The notes under the pieces: model-generated
Seen by the model: only the letters and a program-made list of their open reading frames with translations
Told to the model about the DNA's origin: nothing
Databases searched by the model: none
Assembly (NCBI GenBank): GCA_012295275.1
Contig: CM022670.1
Span: forward strand, 26,935,244 to 26,999,243
Reading direction: 5' to 3'
Origin: Chrysomallon squamiferum
Lineage: Eukaryota > Mollusca > Gastropoda > Neomphalida > Peltospiridae
Length of the DNA: 64,000 bases
Program-made: the position numbers and the translations under genes
In this document: in pieces, positions 10,953 to 21,567 of the stretch
Layout: every line of letters starts with the position of its first letter
Numbering within the stretch: the stretch's first letter is position 1

Positions 10953-13007
10953 ATGTACATGTCTTTGATATGTCATTTTGTCTTTCTGTTTATATTAACT
11001 GGGTATGTGAGCATAAGAAACCTTCAAGTAAACTGTGCAAACTACTCACTGTGTCGTATTCAAGGATCTGTAGCTGTTTGTTCAGGATATGGTAAAAATC
11101 TGACATACATACCCTATGTACCACAGAACATAACAGTCTTGAAATTTAACTTTAACTTTCTTCCAAATGTGTCTTTGTACACATTTACAAATATCACAGA
11201 GCTCAAGTTAAAAACCTTGCACATTGTTGGAGACCATATCAAACTAATTACAAGACATGCTTTCTCTTCTCTGAAATACTTGAAATATCTAGACATTAGC
11301 CACAATACAATACATCCAGATATTATTGCTCATGCTTTTTTTGGACTGGGAAAAATACCTGTTCAAAGACTTGATATGCTAGCTGTAGGCCTACATTATA
11401 TTCCGAAAGGTTTCTTTGACAATCTGAAGAATAGTAAAATAAATAATATCCATATGCACCAGAATTACTTACAAGTTTTTAATTGCAGTGATTTTGACCA
11501 ATTAAAATTCTTGTATCACTTAGGACTCGGTCAGAACTTGATCACCAAACTACTGTTTACATCATCTTGTCATTTAAAGGAATTAGATGCATCATACAAT
11601 AGCATAAAAGATGTCTGCCAAAATGGCACCTTCTCCACTTCACTGCAACTTTTGGACGTGCAGTTCAATGGAATATATCATGTGGATCCTTCAACATTTG
11701 CATGTTTTCCAAACCTCCATAATCTGTTTATTGGTGGAAACTACATCAGCAGATTACCTACAAATACATTTTCCCACATGAATGAACTCACTGTATTGTC
11801 TATGATTAACAATCCAAAACTGTTCATTATTGAAGCAGGTGCTTTTAATAACAGCAAGCTTACAACACTTTTACTTAAAAATTGTGCTGAATATTTCTCA
11901 GGTTATGACTGGGACATGTTCAGAGGAAACAATTTAATTTATCTGGACATTTCTCAAAATAATTTAAACCAAATCCCACCTACAGCATTACAAAGACTCT
12001 TTGAGCCTTTGAGGAACAGTCTAAAGGAATTGCTGATCTCTGATTCTTCTTTGTCAACAATACCCAGCTTCATCTCAAACATGCCAAAGCTTAATAGATT
12101 AATATTAAATAATAATCTTATATCAAGATGGTCTGCTGGCACCTTATCCTCACTTACCTTGTTGCAATACCTAGATCTAAGCAGGAATGAAATTACTATA
12201 GTTGCTGAAGATTCTGTTCCACCTAACATTCTGAATTCTGTGACATTTAATTTTTATGGAAATCCATTTGACTGCTCTTGTGCAAATATTTGGTTTTTGA
12301 AAACTTTTAAGGCTCATCTTGATACCTTTGACTGTTCTGGAAAACTTTGTCAATGTTCCAATACTGATGGAATGGAAGGTGTTTATGTCAGAGATGTTCC
12401 ATTGTCTGAAATTTCTTGTTTGTTGAATTTAACATCACAGTTAATCTTGATTGCAAGTTCAAGTGTTCTTCTTCTTGTGTTTATCATTATCATCCTTTCC
12501 AACAAATACAAATGGCAACTCCGTTATTTGTTGTACATGTACAATAACGGAAACAGGGAACAGAAGGAAAATGACGACCAATATCAGTATGATGTGTTTG
12601 TTGTGCATTCTTCAGAGGATTCCAATTGGGTACTTGATGTATTAGTTCCTAAACTTGAAGATGAGTTTGGCTTTAAGTTGTGTATCCATGAAAGAAACTT
12701 TGTTGCTGGAAAACTAATTGTGGATAACATAATATCAAGTATTGACAGCAGCAAGAAGATTATGGTTGTTTTATCAAATGCCTTCTCACAAAAAGACTGG
12801 TGTCAGTTTGAATTAAGTGTGATACATCAACATATTCTGGAGAAAGGTCAAAACTTACTGGTTGTTGTTGTGTTAGAGCAGCTGAATTATCGATTGCTGT
12901 CTCCCACCATGTACACAATGTTGCAAACAACAACATACATCAAGTGGCCTGATGATGCCCTTGCAGAGGATATGTTCTGGAACAATCTAGTTCCTGCTTT
13001 ACATTAG
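10953..13007 (+). CDS. Toll-like receptor (LRR ectodomain, TM, TIR), intronless
   Basis: A single open frame of 684 residues encodes a type I membrane pattern-recognition receptor. An N-terminal hydrophobic signal peptide (MSLICHFVFLFILTGYVS) is followed by a Cys-containing cap, about 14-16 leucine-rich repeats (for example YLDISQNNLNQIPP and YLDLSRNEITIV), and one C-terminal Cys cluster with the FDCSC pattern, so it is a single-cysteine-cluster TLR. A transmembrane helix lies near residues 495-518. The TIR domain starts at Y546 (YDVFVVHSS, box 1), has box 2 as ERNFVAGK (residues 580-587) and box 3 FW at 675-676. The family signals through TIR adaptors such as MyD88 to NF-kB. The first two Met codons (10953, 10959) are both usable; the second gives the cleaner signal peptide. 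The usual Pro of the BB loop is Ala585 and the preceding Asp is Asn582. It is convergent with UTP23. Which TLR subfamily it belongs to cannot be told. Confidence 0.95.
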   Translation: MYMSLICHFVFLFILTGYVSIRNLQVNCANYSLCRIQGSVAVCSGYGKNLTYIPYVPQNITVLKFNFNFLPNVSLYTFTNITELKLKTLHIVGDHIKLITRHAFSSLKYLKYLDISHNTIHPDIIAHAFFGLGKIPVQRLDMLAVGLHYIPKGFFDNLKNSKINNIHMHQNYLQVFNCSDFDQLKFLYHLGLGQNLITKLLFTSSCHLKELDASYNSIKDVCQNGTFSTSLQLLDVQFNGIYHVDPSTFACFPNLHNLFIGGNYISRLPTNTFSHMNELTVLSMINNPKLFIIEAGAFNNSKLTTLLLKNCAEYFSGYDWDMFRGNNLIYLDISQNNLNQIPPTALQRLFEPLRNSLKELLISDSSLSTIPSFISNMPKLNRLILNNNLISRWSAGTLSSLTLLQYLDLSRNEITIVAEDSVPPNILNSVTFNFYGNPFDCSCANIWFLKTFKAHLDTFDCSGKLCQCSNTDGMEGVYVRDVPLSEISCLLNLTSQLILIASSSVLLLVFIIIILSNKYKWQLRYLLYMYNNGNREQKENDDQYQYDVFVVHSSEDSNWVLDVLVPKLEDEFGFKLCIHERNFVAGKLIVDNIISSIDSSKKIMVVLSNAFSQKDWCQFELSVIHQHILEKGQNLLVVVVLEQLNYRLLSPTMYTMLQTTTYIKWPDDALAEDMFWNNLVPALH

Positions 13008-13053
13008 ACATTTTCAACAACAGGTCATAAAAGAACAGCATAAACTCATAGAA

Positions 13054-13059
13054 AATAAA
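13054..13059 (+). promoter_or_regulatory. Probable polyadenylation signal of the TLR gene
   Basis: AATAAA 47 bp after the TLR stop codon, repeated immediately as AATAAATAAA. It is the first canonical hexamer downstream; other AAUAAA-like sites follow near 13140, so the used site is uncertain. Confidence 0.45.
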
Positions 13060-13648
13060 TAAAATCTGTTGGATTAGCATAAATGTAGTTATAATTTTAA
13101 TTCTACATCTGATGTGATTGTTCATCATTTTGGTTAAAAATAAAAAATAAAAATAAATGGACAGCATAATAACAAACAATAATTTCTCTAAACTATTTTG
13201 AGGTGATGGTAATAGAAGAAGCAGCAGTAACTAACGTAAACATACTGAATTATCAGCTTGCTTGTACAAACTTGAAATATTTTACTGTTAAATATTAAGT
13301 GAATGAATAATTTTGTTGTGAATTAAATCTATACTTTTCTGTATAAAATTTGAAATAGAAAGTTTCACAATAAAGGAAAAGAAACAAAATAGTATTTAGC
13401 AAAAAGGACTTTGGGTATGTATATGTACACAAAAAATGCACGTAACCAACATAAATCTTATCGATATAGATGTAGTGTAATTTCTCCTTGTATTATTATA
13501 AATCAGACTTGGTAAAATTAAAAAACATACATTTGCCATGTTCTACTTTATTTGGCACCTTTTAAAAAAAGCAATATATTGTTACAGTCTTGTTATAAGT
13601 AAAGTGAACATGTTATTTTATCAACATTTTATTAAAATAAATTTAACA

Positions 13649-15256
13649 TCAAGCTGATGACTTCAGGCTTTCTAATAACTGTTCAGTGATTTGTTTTGTG
13701 GCTTTTATCCTTTTTCTTTTTCTGGATTTTTTCTTTTTCTTAACTGCATTGTCAAGAACTGGTTTTATTTTCTTTTTCTTGCAAGACAGTGGGTTGGCTC
13801 CCTTTTTCTTTTTCTTCTTTTTCTTTGGACTTTCTGCCTCACCAAATATCTGTTTTTTCAGTTTTCCTATAATTTCATATTCTGATGGAACCAGTTTAGA
13901 ATTCAATTGTTCACTTGCAGATACTTTGCTGAAATCAGTTGGAGCTTCCAGTGTAATTGTGTTGTAAGCTATGTACAACAGAGGGATTCCTGGTTGCTTT
14001 TTAACTGCCTCTGTCAGTTCTTGATCCTTCAAAAATTAATTACTAATTAATATATATAAAAATTAATAAATCAACAATGAATAACACTGCACTTGCATAC
14101 AAAATAAAACAGTGTCTAATGTAGCAAAAATGTAATGTTATCACTTTTGGAACAAATAATGATAATTCTGTCACTGATTACTTTATAATCACCAAATTTA
14201 TAAAACATTTTTATTTTAACTGATAGTTGTAGTTTTTGTTAATAATGAATTTTTTTTTTTGATTTTAATAACATCATGTAAGAATATTTTAACATTTTAT
14301 GTGTGTGTCATATATAGATATTTACAAAGAATTTAACAATTGTACATCATCCTTAAAGTACTCTCTGCCTTACCTATGGAACATGCCATTTTTTATTATT
14401 TTTTACTAGTTACAAAGAACCATAAACAAGTAACAATAAATAAAATGTATTTTTCACAATATGTGTATTTTATAATTTATATAAATTTGGACATGCATAA
14501 AATAAAACAAATATTCCTAATATTGTCGTAATACCTGGGTAGCCAAAATGTATTTATGTTTATTCTTTTTCTTCACCCTTGTAAGCAAGCATCTGGAAGC
14601 AGCTGTGGGAGGTTTGTGACCACAGTGTAGAATTTCAAACTGTTGCAGCACTTTTAATGGCCCATACAGAAGTGTTCCTAGAGAATAGATACGATAATAA
14701 ATAGTGAGCTTGAATAAAATAATAATTAATCATAATTTAACAATTTTCTGATATATTTCATCTCAACTATGTTCAACCACTGACATATATTTCAGCTATT
14801 GTTAATCTTAGTTATGTTATCTGCACCAAGTTCTAAGCAGTAATTCTATCAGGTTTGGTATTTCTTTACCGATATTTATGACATAAATAAATAATTAAAC
14901 TTTACTAAGAACTGATTCTAACAGTAAATCCGAAAAAATCAAATGTGAATGAAAATTATTTTTATTTGTTTTACCATGTTTTGAAAACTCTTTATAATTT
15001 TTAATCAAATGACATCATCATAAATTAATTTGAACAAACCTAATGCCTCACATTCAGCAGTAACACATTCTGTGGTACACAAGCGAACCTCAGACTGGAA
15101 ATACTTTGGCAGCTGTTCACTGATATTGATCTTGAATTTGAGAGCTGCTTTGCAAAATGTCCCATCAATCAGAACAGTATAAGGCACAGTAAAACCAAAA
15201 TTTTTCTGATAAAATGTTAACACCTTGTGACAGTGTTTAAGACGTTTCACCTTCAT
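13649..15256 (-). CDS. UTP23: rRNA-processing protein UTP23 homologue, three exons
   Basis: Exons 15256-15040, 14677-14535 and 14026-13649 (phases 1 and 0, GT-AG) encode 245 residues, close to the roughly 249 of the human protein. UTP23 is a nucleolar PIN-domain protein of the small-subunit processome, needed for early 18S rRNA cleavages and associated with snR30/U17 snoRNP function. The N terminus has the family pattern MK-x-KR-x-KH and DGTFCKAAL (Asp31), then LCTTECV; the third exon starts DQELTEAVKKQPGIPLLYI, a highly conserved UTP23 segment; the tail is Lys/Arg-rich with GANPLSCKKKK. The zinc-site region has Cys91, His93 and Cys102, but the position expected for the first Cys ligand is Phe86. 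It is head-to-head with TATDN1 (762 bp between start codons). The stop is TAA-type at 13651-13649. Confidence 0.95.
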
Positions 15257-15285
15257 TTTTTAGCTTTAACCTCAAGACATCTGGA

Positions 15286-15346
<61 letters not shown>

Positions 15347-15742
15347 TAGAAGTATAAGAAGAAATTTACAACAGTAATATCTAATATATATAACTACATA
15401 CATTGATTTGTAAATTATATGATTTATAAAATAATACCGAGATAAACAATTTTAACTTAGAATGAAATGAAGAAACAATAAATAATGTAAGTATTTTGAC
15501 TATGTCATTAATTCATTAATAAAAAATAATAATAATAATTTTAAAAAAAACAAAAAAAAAGCATTTAATTAATTTATTTTGCATAGAAACGTTAGTCCTA
15601 ACAGACACGTGAAGTTGCTATTTCTTTCGTAACATGTACGCTGGAGTTATCTTTCCGACTATATTTATGAAAAGTACGAATCTATTCGACCGGATATGTA
15701 CGAATTGCTATGACTGGGTATTCTCGCAACAATTTTGTTCGG

Positions 15743-15792
<50 letters not shown>

Positions 15793-16017
15793 TAAATAAA
15801 TAAAAATAAAAATAAAAATAAAATGAAATAAAAAAGAATAAATGTTCCACTTTAATTCAGGAATAATACTATCCTTCATATTATTTACCATTACATCAAT
15901 TTCTAGTCAGTTGAACATTTTACATTTTAACAACTCATATTCATGATTATACTCACTAGGCTATGTCATCGAATCCGGAGGAATAGACATCACTTACATA
16001 TCAGGCCAAATAAAAAT
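15257..16017. other. Divergent UTP23/TATDN1 promoter region with trinucleotide repeats
   Basis: The 761 bp between the two start codons holds (AAT)n microsatellites at about 15285-15338 and 15748-15792, and another at 16085-16120 just inside TATDN1 intron 1. It must contain both 5' UTRs and promoters. Reading frames here are only translations of the repeats (poly-Tyr, poly-Ile). Confidence 0.7.
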
Positions 16018-16082
16018 ATGGCTGGATTAGTGACAAGTGCTAGGAGTTTATTTCGAGTTATTGGTATATAATTACAGAAACT

Positions 16083-16120
<38 letters not shown>

Positions 16121-19100
16121 GGCATGAAGATAGGAAATGTTTTATATTATAATGATGCAGTCAATAAATTTTGTATATTTTCATAATATAATAATATTCA
16201 TTATAATTATAGAGTATTATATAATATTACGTCACGTATAGTCAATAATTACTCAGATGACTGAAAAGAAATCCCGCTAATATCACTTCATTTCCGACAA
16301 GCAACAACATACCACACCTCAGACAGAACAGTACGGGTGTAGGGAAAAATGGCACCCGGAAGAAATGGCACTGTGCCCATTTTTGAAGAAAAAAAAAATA
16401 GCACCCCATTTATTTTTTTCTCAGTAGTTGCTTTAAAAAACAACTTAAAAATACTTTTGTAAATACAGTTGATTCATGCAATATTGCTACATACATGTAC
16501 ATTAATATACAGCATCACTCAACCACTTTGTTTTGGTTACCATGAGGTTTCCAGCGGTTGTTGTGACAGTAATGTTAATGCGCATACCATAGTTAAAATA
16601 TCCTCTAGTATGATGTCATTATGTCAATTCAAACATAGAATATTTGGTTGGTTGTTTTTGGTTTACATTTATTTTAACTGAATATTATTCATGCAGAGGT
16701 TTTTTTTATGTGCAGTTATGAACTGTTTTAGTAAGCAGAACTTTACCATATACCAATAAGTAAATGTCAACAAGGAATAACATTTTTTTTTCAGGTGTCA
16801 TTTTTTCCTAATTTGAACAGTGTCATTTCTTCCAGGTGCCATTTTTTTCCAGATCCCTTTTTTCTGGTGCCATTTTTTCCATACATCAAACAGTACAGTA
16901 TGTAACTCTGCCTTCTATCCCTCAGTTGTGGAGAACTAAATAGAATGAGAAATGGCTCAGTGTTGACCAAAAGCCAAAAAAGGATTGAACCAAAAACCTA
17001 TCACAGGTTCACAGTATATTCTACCACTGAGCTATATTCCATATTATTGGATTATATCCAAAAGTTTAATAATTGTCTATGTGAGCATCCAAAACATGTT
17101 TGCTGAATATAATACAGGATTATTTTACTTTATTTTATTTATTGATTCATTTTTAACTTTTTTTCTGAAAGTAAATAATTAATCAAATGTTTAAAATTCT
17201 TTTTATTTTTTCATTTGCTGTACATGCACTCAACAACAGATATAGGTGCCAACCTTACAGGTATGTGTGTATGGTTTCATTTAAAAATAGTGCTAGAGAA
17301 TGAAAGTTATATAATATTATTACTAGCTTTGAAACTGTAGTGTAAACTTGTGCAAATATATCTTAATATAAGTTCAAGATAATGAGAATTATTTATCAGT
17401 ATTATTGGTAAGTATGATAAATAAGTAAATAAAGATATCTTTAAATTAAAAATAGGTTAATATTTTACCTCTTCATATTTTGTTTTGAGAAATAATTATG
17501 TGCAGCATTATGTTGTTTCTTACCTATTAATATATAATACCTGCTTAGCAATTAGCATTAATAAACTACATATATTACAAACAATTATATACATGTACAA
17601 TTACAAATGAAAGGGAAAAAATTAAATGATTTAAAAAAAAAAATTTTTTTAGATCCTGTTTTTCGAGGGATTTACCATCATTCAAAAAAACATGAAGGTA
17701 AGAGCTTGGCTACAAATATTAAGCAGTTACAACTTTTTTGTTTGTCTTCTTTTTCAAAAAATATTATCAAACTATATTTAAATGAGTGCCTTCTTGGCCT
17801 ATTTGCTAGTATCAGTTGTCCATAATTTAACATAACTTCAGACATGGTCAGGGATTACTCTGTATTTAGTATATGGTTGCAAGAGCTCTGTGTTAAAATT
17901 AACAGTTTGCCAATTAATAAATCCAAGGCAGATCCACATTATTACAAAAAATCAGGAAAGTGATATTAGCATTTCAGCTGAACATTTATGTAAATTAATT
18001 TTACAGATGACTTTGAGGATGTTTTGAAACGAGCATTTGACTGTGGTGTTGAAAAGGTAATAAAACATAAAAGAAATAATTAATCTGATGATCCTGAGTA
18101 ATAATGCACTAAGTTATAAAGTTTAACAAAATAAACGTCTTAAAAACATGAATTTCTGAATGACAAGACTATATAACATCTGAAATTGAATGGCTTAAGA
18201 AATTAGGATGTATCTTGATTTCAGATCATAATCACAGGAGGTTGTCTGAAAGATGCCAAAGAAGCTGTAAAACTTGCAAAGACAAATGGTTGGTACTATT
18301 GAATTAAGACAATTTGCTTTGTACAAAATAAATAAATACATTTTTTCTATCAGCATTTGAATGTCAAACATTCAATAATTCCAGCATAAAACCTTTAGAG
18401 GAAGCCTACTACATTTTCAACAGGCTAACATGCACAGTTTGTAAGACACTGATTTTAGCACATCTTATTGAAGTAAAAAAAATAAAATAAATAAATAAAT
18501 ATATATATATATATATATATAATTTTTGGAATTATTTCATATTGAATGAGAAATGTGAAGTCGTTATTTTATCATCAGTTCTGAGCTTCGTTTAAACTTG
18601 TTTTAATTTATCAATTTCAGATTCTCTCTACAGCACTGTTGGATGTCATCCAACAAGATGCAAAGAATTTGAAGGCAGTGGTGATCCAGAAAAATACCTC
18701 AACAACATGTCAGAAATTATAGAAAACAACAGAGATAAAGTAGTGGCATTTGGAGAATGTGGTTTAGGTATGAAATTTTGGATTAAGATATTTCTTGCAC
18801 CTGTTTTTAGAAGTCCAGTTTAATACATTTCATCAATAGACTGACAATTTATTTTTAAATATTTTTTATTTTATTATTATTATTTTTTTATTTACATAGT
18901 AGAAAATAGTTAAAATAATTAATGTTAATTAGTATTCAGATATTTCATTGAGGGCATTTCTTTTGTTTTATAATTCAGTGATCACAATTTCCATAAATGC
19001 AAATATGAAATACCTTTAAAAAGATTGTAAGGTTATTATTTTAATTGTTATATATTTTCTATGGTAATGTTCAGTCTAGCATCATTGAGTTGATTTTTCT

Positions 19101-21076
19101 AAAACTATCTTATTAAATAATTTGTGTTAATTTTCGTAGTATATTTCATTATCACCATTTCAGATTTTGACAGACTTTTTTTTTGTCCAAAGGAAACTCA
19201 ACTTAAGTAAGTTTCAGTTTTTAGTCTTTTATCAGATAATCTTATCTACCAAAAAATTTGTATTTTTAGGACCAATTTTTATATAAAGATATAAATTTAA
19301 TGAATATAAAAACAAAATAGTTCTTCTCATTTTCATGAAAAACTGTCATCTACTATACATAATAAATATCTGCCATTATAGCGTAAGGTTCTCAGTATGT
19401 TAAATTAACATAAATTCTGAAAAATATTTAATATGCATTATATTTACAGATACTTTGAAAAGCAGTTTGATATCACTGAATCAGCCAACTTACCAATGTT
19501 TTTTCATTGTCGCAATTCATTTTCTGAATTCATTGACATAATCAAGAGAAACAGGGATCGTTTTCCAGGTGGTGTAGTAAGTATAATTACAAATAAGCTT
19601 TTTAAATTTTGAATTCATAATCACTGTATTTTCATAAAATAATTGATTGAAATTAGTTATATGGTTTTTTTTTGGTGGGGGTTGGAGATTGTGTAAAAGT
19701 TTATGAAGCATAAACTGTATTTCTGAAATGATGTGGAATTCTCCCATATGGAGAAAAGTATTATTTGTACTTTAATAACTGTAACTAAATGTAATACATT
19801 TCAGGTTCATTCCTTTAGTGGGACAAAGGAAGATGTTACTGCCATTCTTGACCAGGGACTGTATATTGGGATAAATGGCTGGTATGTAATGCTGTTCTTT
19901 TGTTTATAAGCTCATATATAACTTAATAAAATTAAATATTTTTATGTGTGATTGCTTGTGCACACTCACATATGTACAATATGGTAATTTGTTTTAAAAA
20001 CAATTTCTACATATATAACTTTTTTTTTTTTTTTTTTTAAAGAAACAATGGGAAGACTATAACTATTTACCATCGAAAGACATGATCTTTATATTTAAGA
20101 TTTATTATTGTAAAATGGATTGGTGTAGCGTATAAAATAATTATACTGAGTATTGTTTGTTTGGTACAGTTCTTTAAAAACCCAAGATAATATTGATGCA
20201 ATGTGTACCATTCCCACTGAGAACCTCATGATTGAAACAGGTATACACTTTAAGTTTTACTGTCTTCATTTGTGTGTATGGTTTGCTTTCTCTAACACTG
20301 ATTCAGATGGTTAATAAGTTAAAAATATGATCATTGATAATTTAAATAGAAAACAAATAAGATGTAGATTTTAAGCTATTAAAATCAAATTTATTATTTT
20401 TCTATTTTTTATTTTTAATATCAAAATGGTGTTAAATATTGGGTTATTTTGATTTTAAAATGTTATTGTATTTAATCAGATGCCCCATGGTGTGACATTC
20501 GCCCAACCCATGCAGGATTCAAGTATGTGAAAACAACATTTCCTTCCAAGAAAAAAGAAAGATGGGAAAAAGGAATGTGCATAAAAGGCAGAAATGAACC
20601 TGCATGCATAGTGTAAGAATTCTAGTTAAATTTATCGTTTAGGTTTGATTAAAACTGTACCAGTATAGATCATTAAATACTCATATGCAACTTCATCCTA
20701 GAAATGGGTGGGAAAATGGTGGTACAACATTCATACAACTAGATGCAGTCAGTAAATGAGTTTTTCTTCTTGCTTCATTTCAGTTATAACATTTGTTTAA
20801 TTTAAAAATATCAGTTTAATGTTTTAAAAAAAAAAAAATAAATATACAAAATCTCTATAATCTTATTTTATTTTCTCTTTCTTTTTCATTAATATAGAAG
20901 TTATATTTTATCTAAACCACTGAGGTGAATTAAAGACTGAATGAATTCTTCAATTTTATTATTGCAGTCAGATACTGGAAGTGATGGCAGGCGCTAGAAA
21001 TGAAAACATTGAAGATTTAGCAAAGAATCTGTTACAGAATACAGAAAGACTTTTCTTCAGTAAAAGTGGAAGATAA
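16018..21076 (+). CDS. TATDN1: TatD-family DNase TATDN1, twelve exons
   Basis: Exons 16018-16063, 17240-17260, 17653-17697, 18007-18056, 18225-18288, 18621-18767, 19164-19206, 19450-19576, 19805-19881, 20170-20240, 20480-20612 and 20968-21076. Every junction is GT-AG and in phase; 310 residues (human about 297). TATDN1 is a metal-dependent TIM-barrel nuclease of the TatD family. Visible landmarks are [16 protein letters not shown] at the N terminus (as in TatD proper, without the HxH of other family members), VGCHPTRC (His85), GECGLD (Glu121, Asp125), FFHCRN (His158), VVHSFSG (His183) and IETDAPW (Asp231), covering the usual metal-binding set. Exon 2 is only 21 nt and encodes the beta-1 core DIGANLT. 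The N terminus ([14 protein letters not shown]) is longer than in the human protein and basic, possibly a targeting peptide. Intron 1 carries a DNA-transposon relic and a SINE. It is convergent with TMEM214. Confidence 0.95.
16335..16888. mobile_element. 554-bp non-autonomous DNA transposon relic with 8-bp TSD
   Basis: The direct repeat AACAGTAC flanks it at 16327-16334 and 16889-16896. The ends are imperfect inverted repeats built on GGAAAAA-TGGCACC; the left unit GGAAGAAATGGCACTGT recurs inverted near 16816-16835. Several subterminal copies of the same motif occur on the right side. An 8-bp duplication fits hAT-type insertion. No transposase frame is present. It is located in TATDN1 intron 1. 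Confidence 0.72.
16911..17046 (-). mobile_element. tRNA-derived SINE (minus strand)
   Basis: Read on the minus strand it has a pol III A box TAGCTCAGTGG (17034-17024) and a B box GGTTCAATCC (16991-16982) with tRNA-like spacing, followed by an unrelated body. The tRNA acceptor stem does not close, so this is a retroposed SINE head rather than a functional tRNA gene. The 3' boundary is approximate. It sits in TATDN1 intron 1. Confidence 0.7.
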
Positions 21077-21567
21077 TACAACAATTTGTTGAAAACTAAA
21101 TTATTGAAATATAATAACAAAATTTTTTTTTTTTTTTTTTTTTATTTTATTACCTGGACAGAAAAACAACAAAACAAAATATTCAGTAAAACGTTTATTC
21201 CAGTGTTTTGTGACCTTTCCTTTAAGATATTTAACAATTTTGTATTTGAAAATTACTTTTTATTGCCGTTGTTCATATATTTCAGTACATTCACACACTG
21301 TAAAAGTATTAGCTTCAGGATGATGATGAAAATTATACTAACAAAACTTCAAGGAATGCTGAGGCAGAAAGTTTAAAATTTTAAGTAATTAAATTACTTT
21401 TTGTAAAACATTAAAGAATAATGGTTTTCATTTTGGAGGTTATTGCACTGTATGAGTTCACTGTTGTTTATTTGTAATAAGCAGGAGAGACCTAATTCGT
21501 TGAACATTTTCATCCCATACATTTTGGGAGACATTTTTTGAAATATAATAATTTAAATTGTCTTCTG
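21077..21567. other. Convergent 3' region between TATDN1 and TMEM214
   Basis: The 491 bp between two stop codons on opposite strands, containing a 22-nt poly-T run near 21123 and probable 3' UTRs of both genes, which may overlap. No separate gene is visible; the frame at 21086-21376 is AT-rich and begins in the 3' UTR. Confidence 0.6.

Noticed and set aside
13686-13967. Plus-strand Phe-rich frames
   Set aside because: Shadows of the Lys-rich C terminus of UTP23 on the opposite strand.
15665-15891. Minus-strand frames with poly-Tyr or poly-Ile
   Set aside because: Products of the (AAT)n repeat upstream of UTP23; no splice sites or family.
16982-17034. Possible tRNA gene on the minus strand
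   Set aside because: A and B boxes are present but there is no closing acceptor stem or sound anticodon arm; it is better explained as a SINE head.
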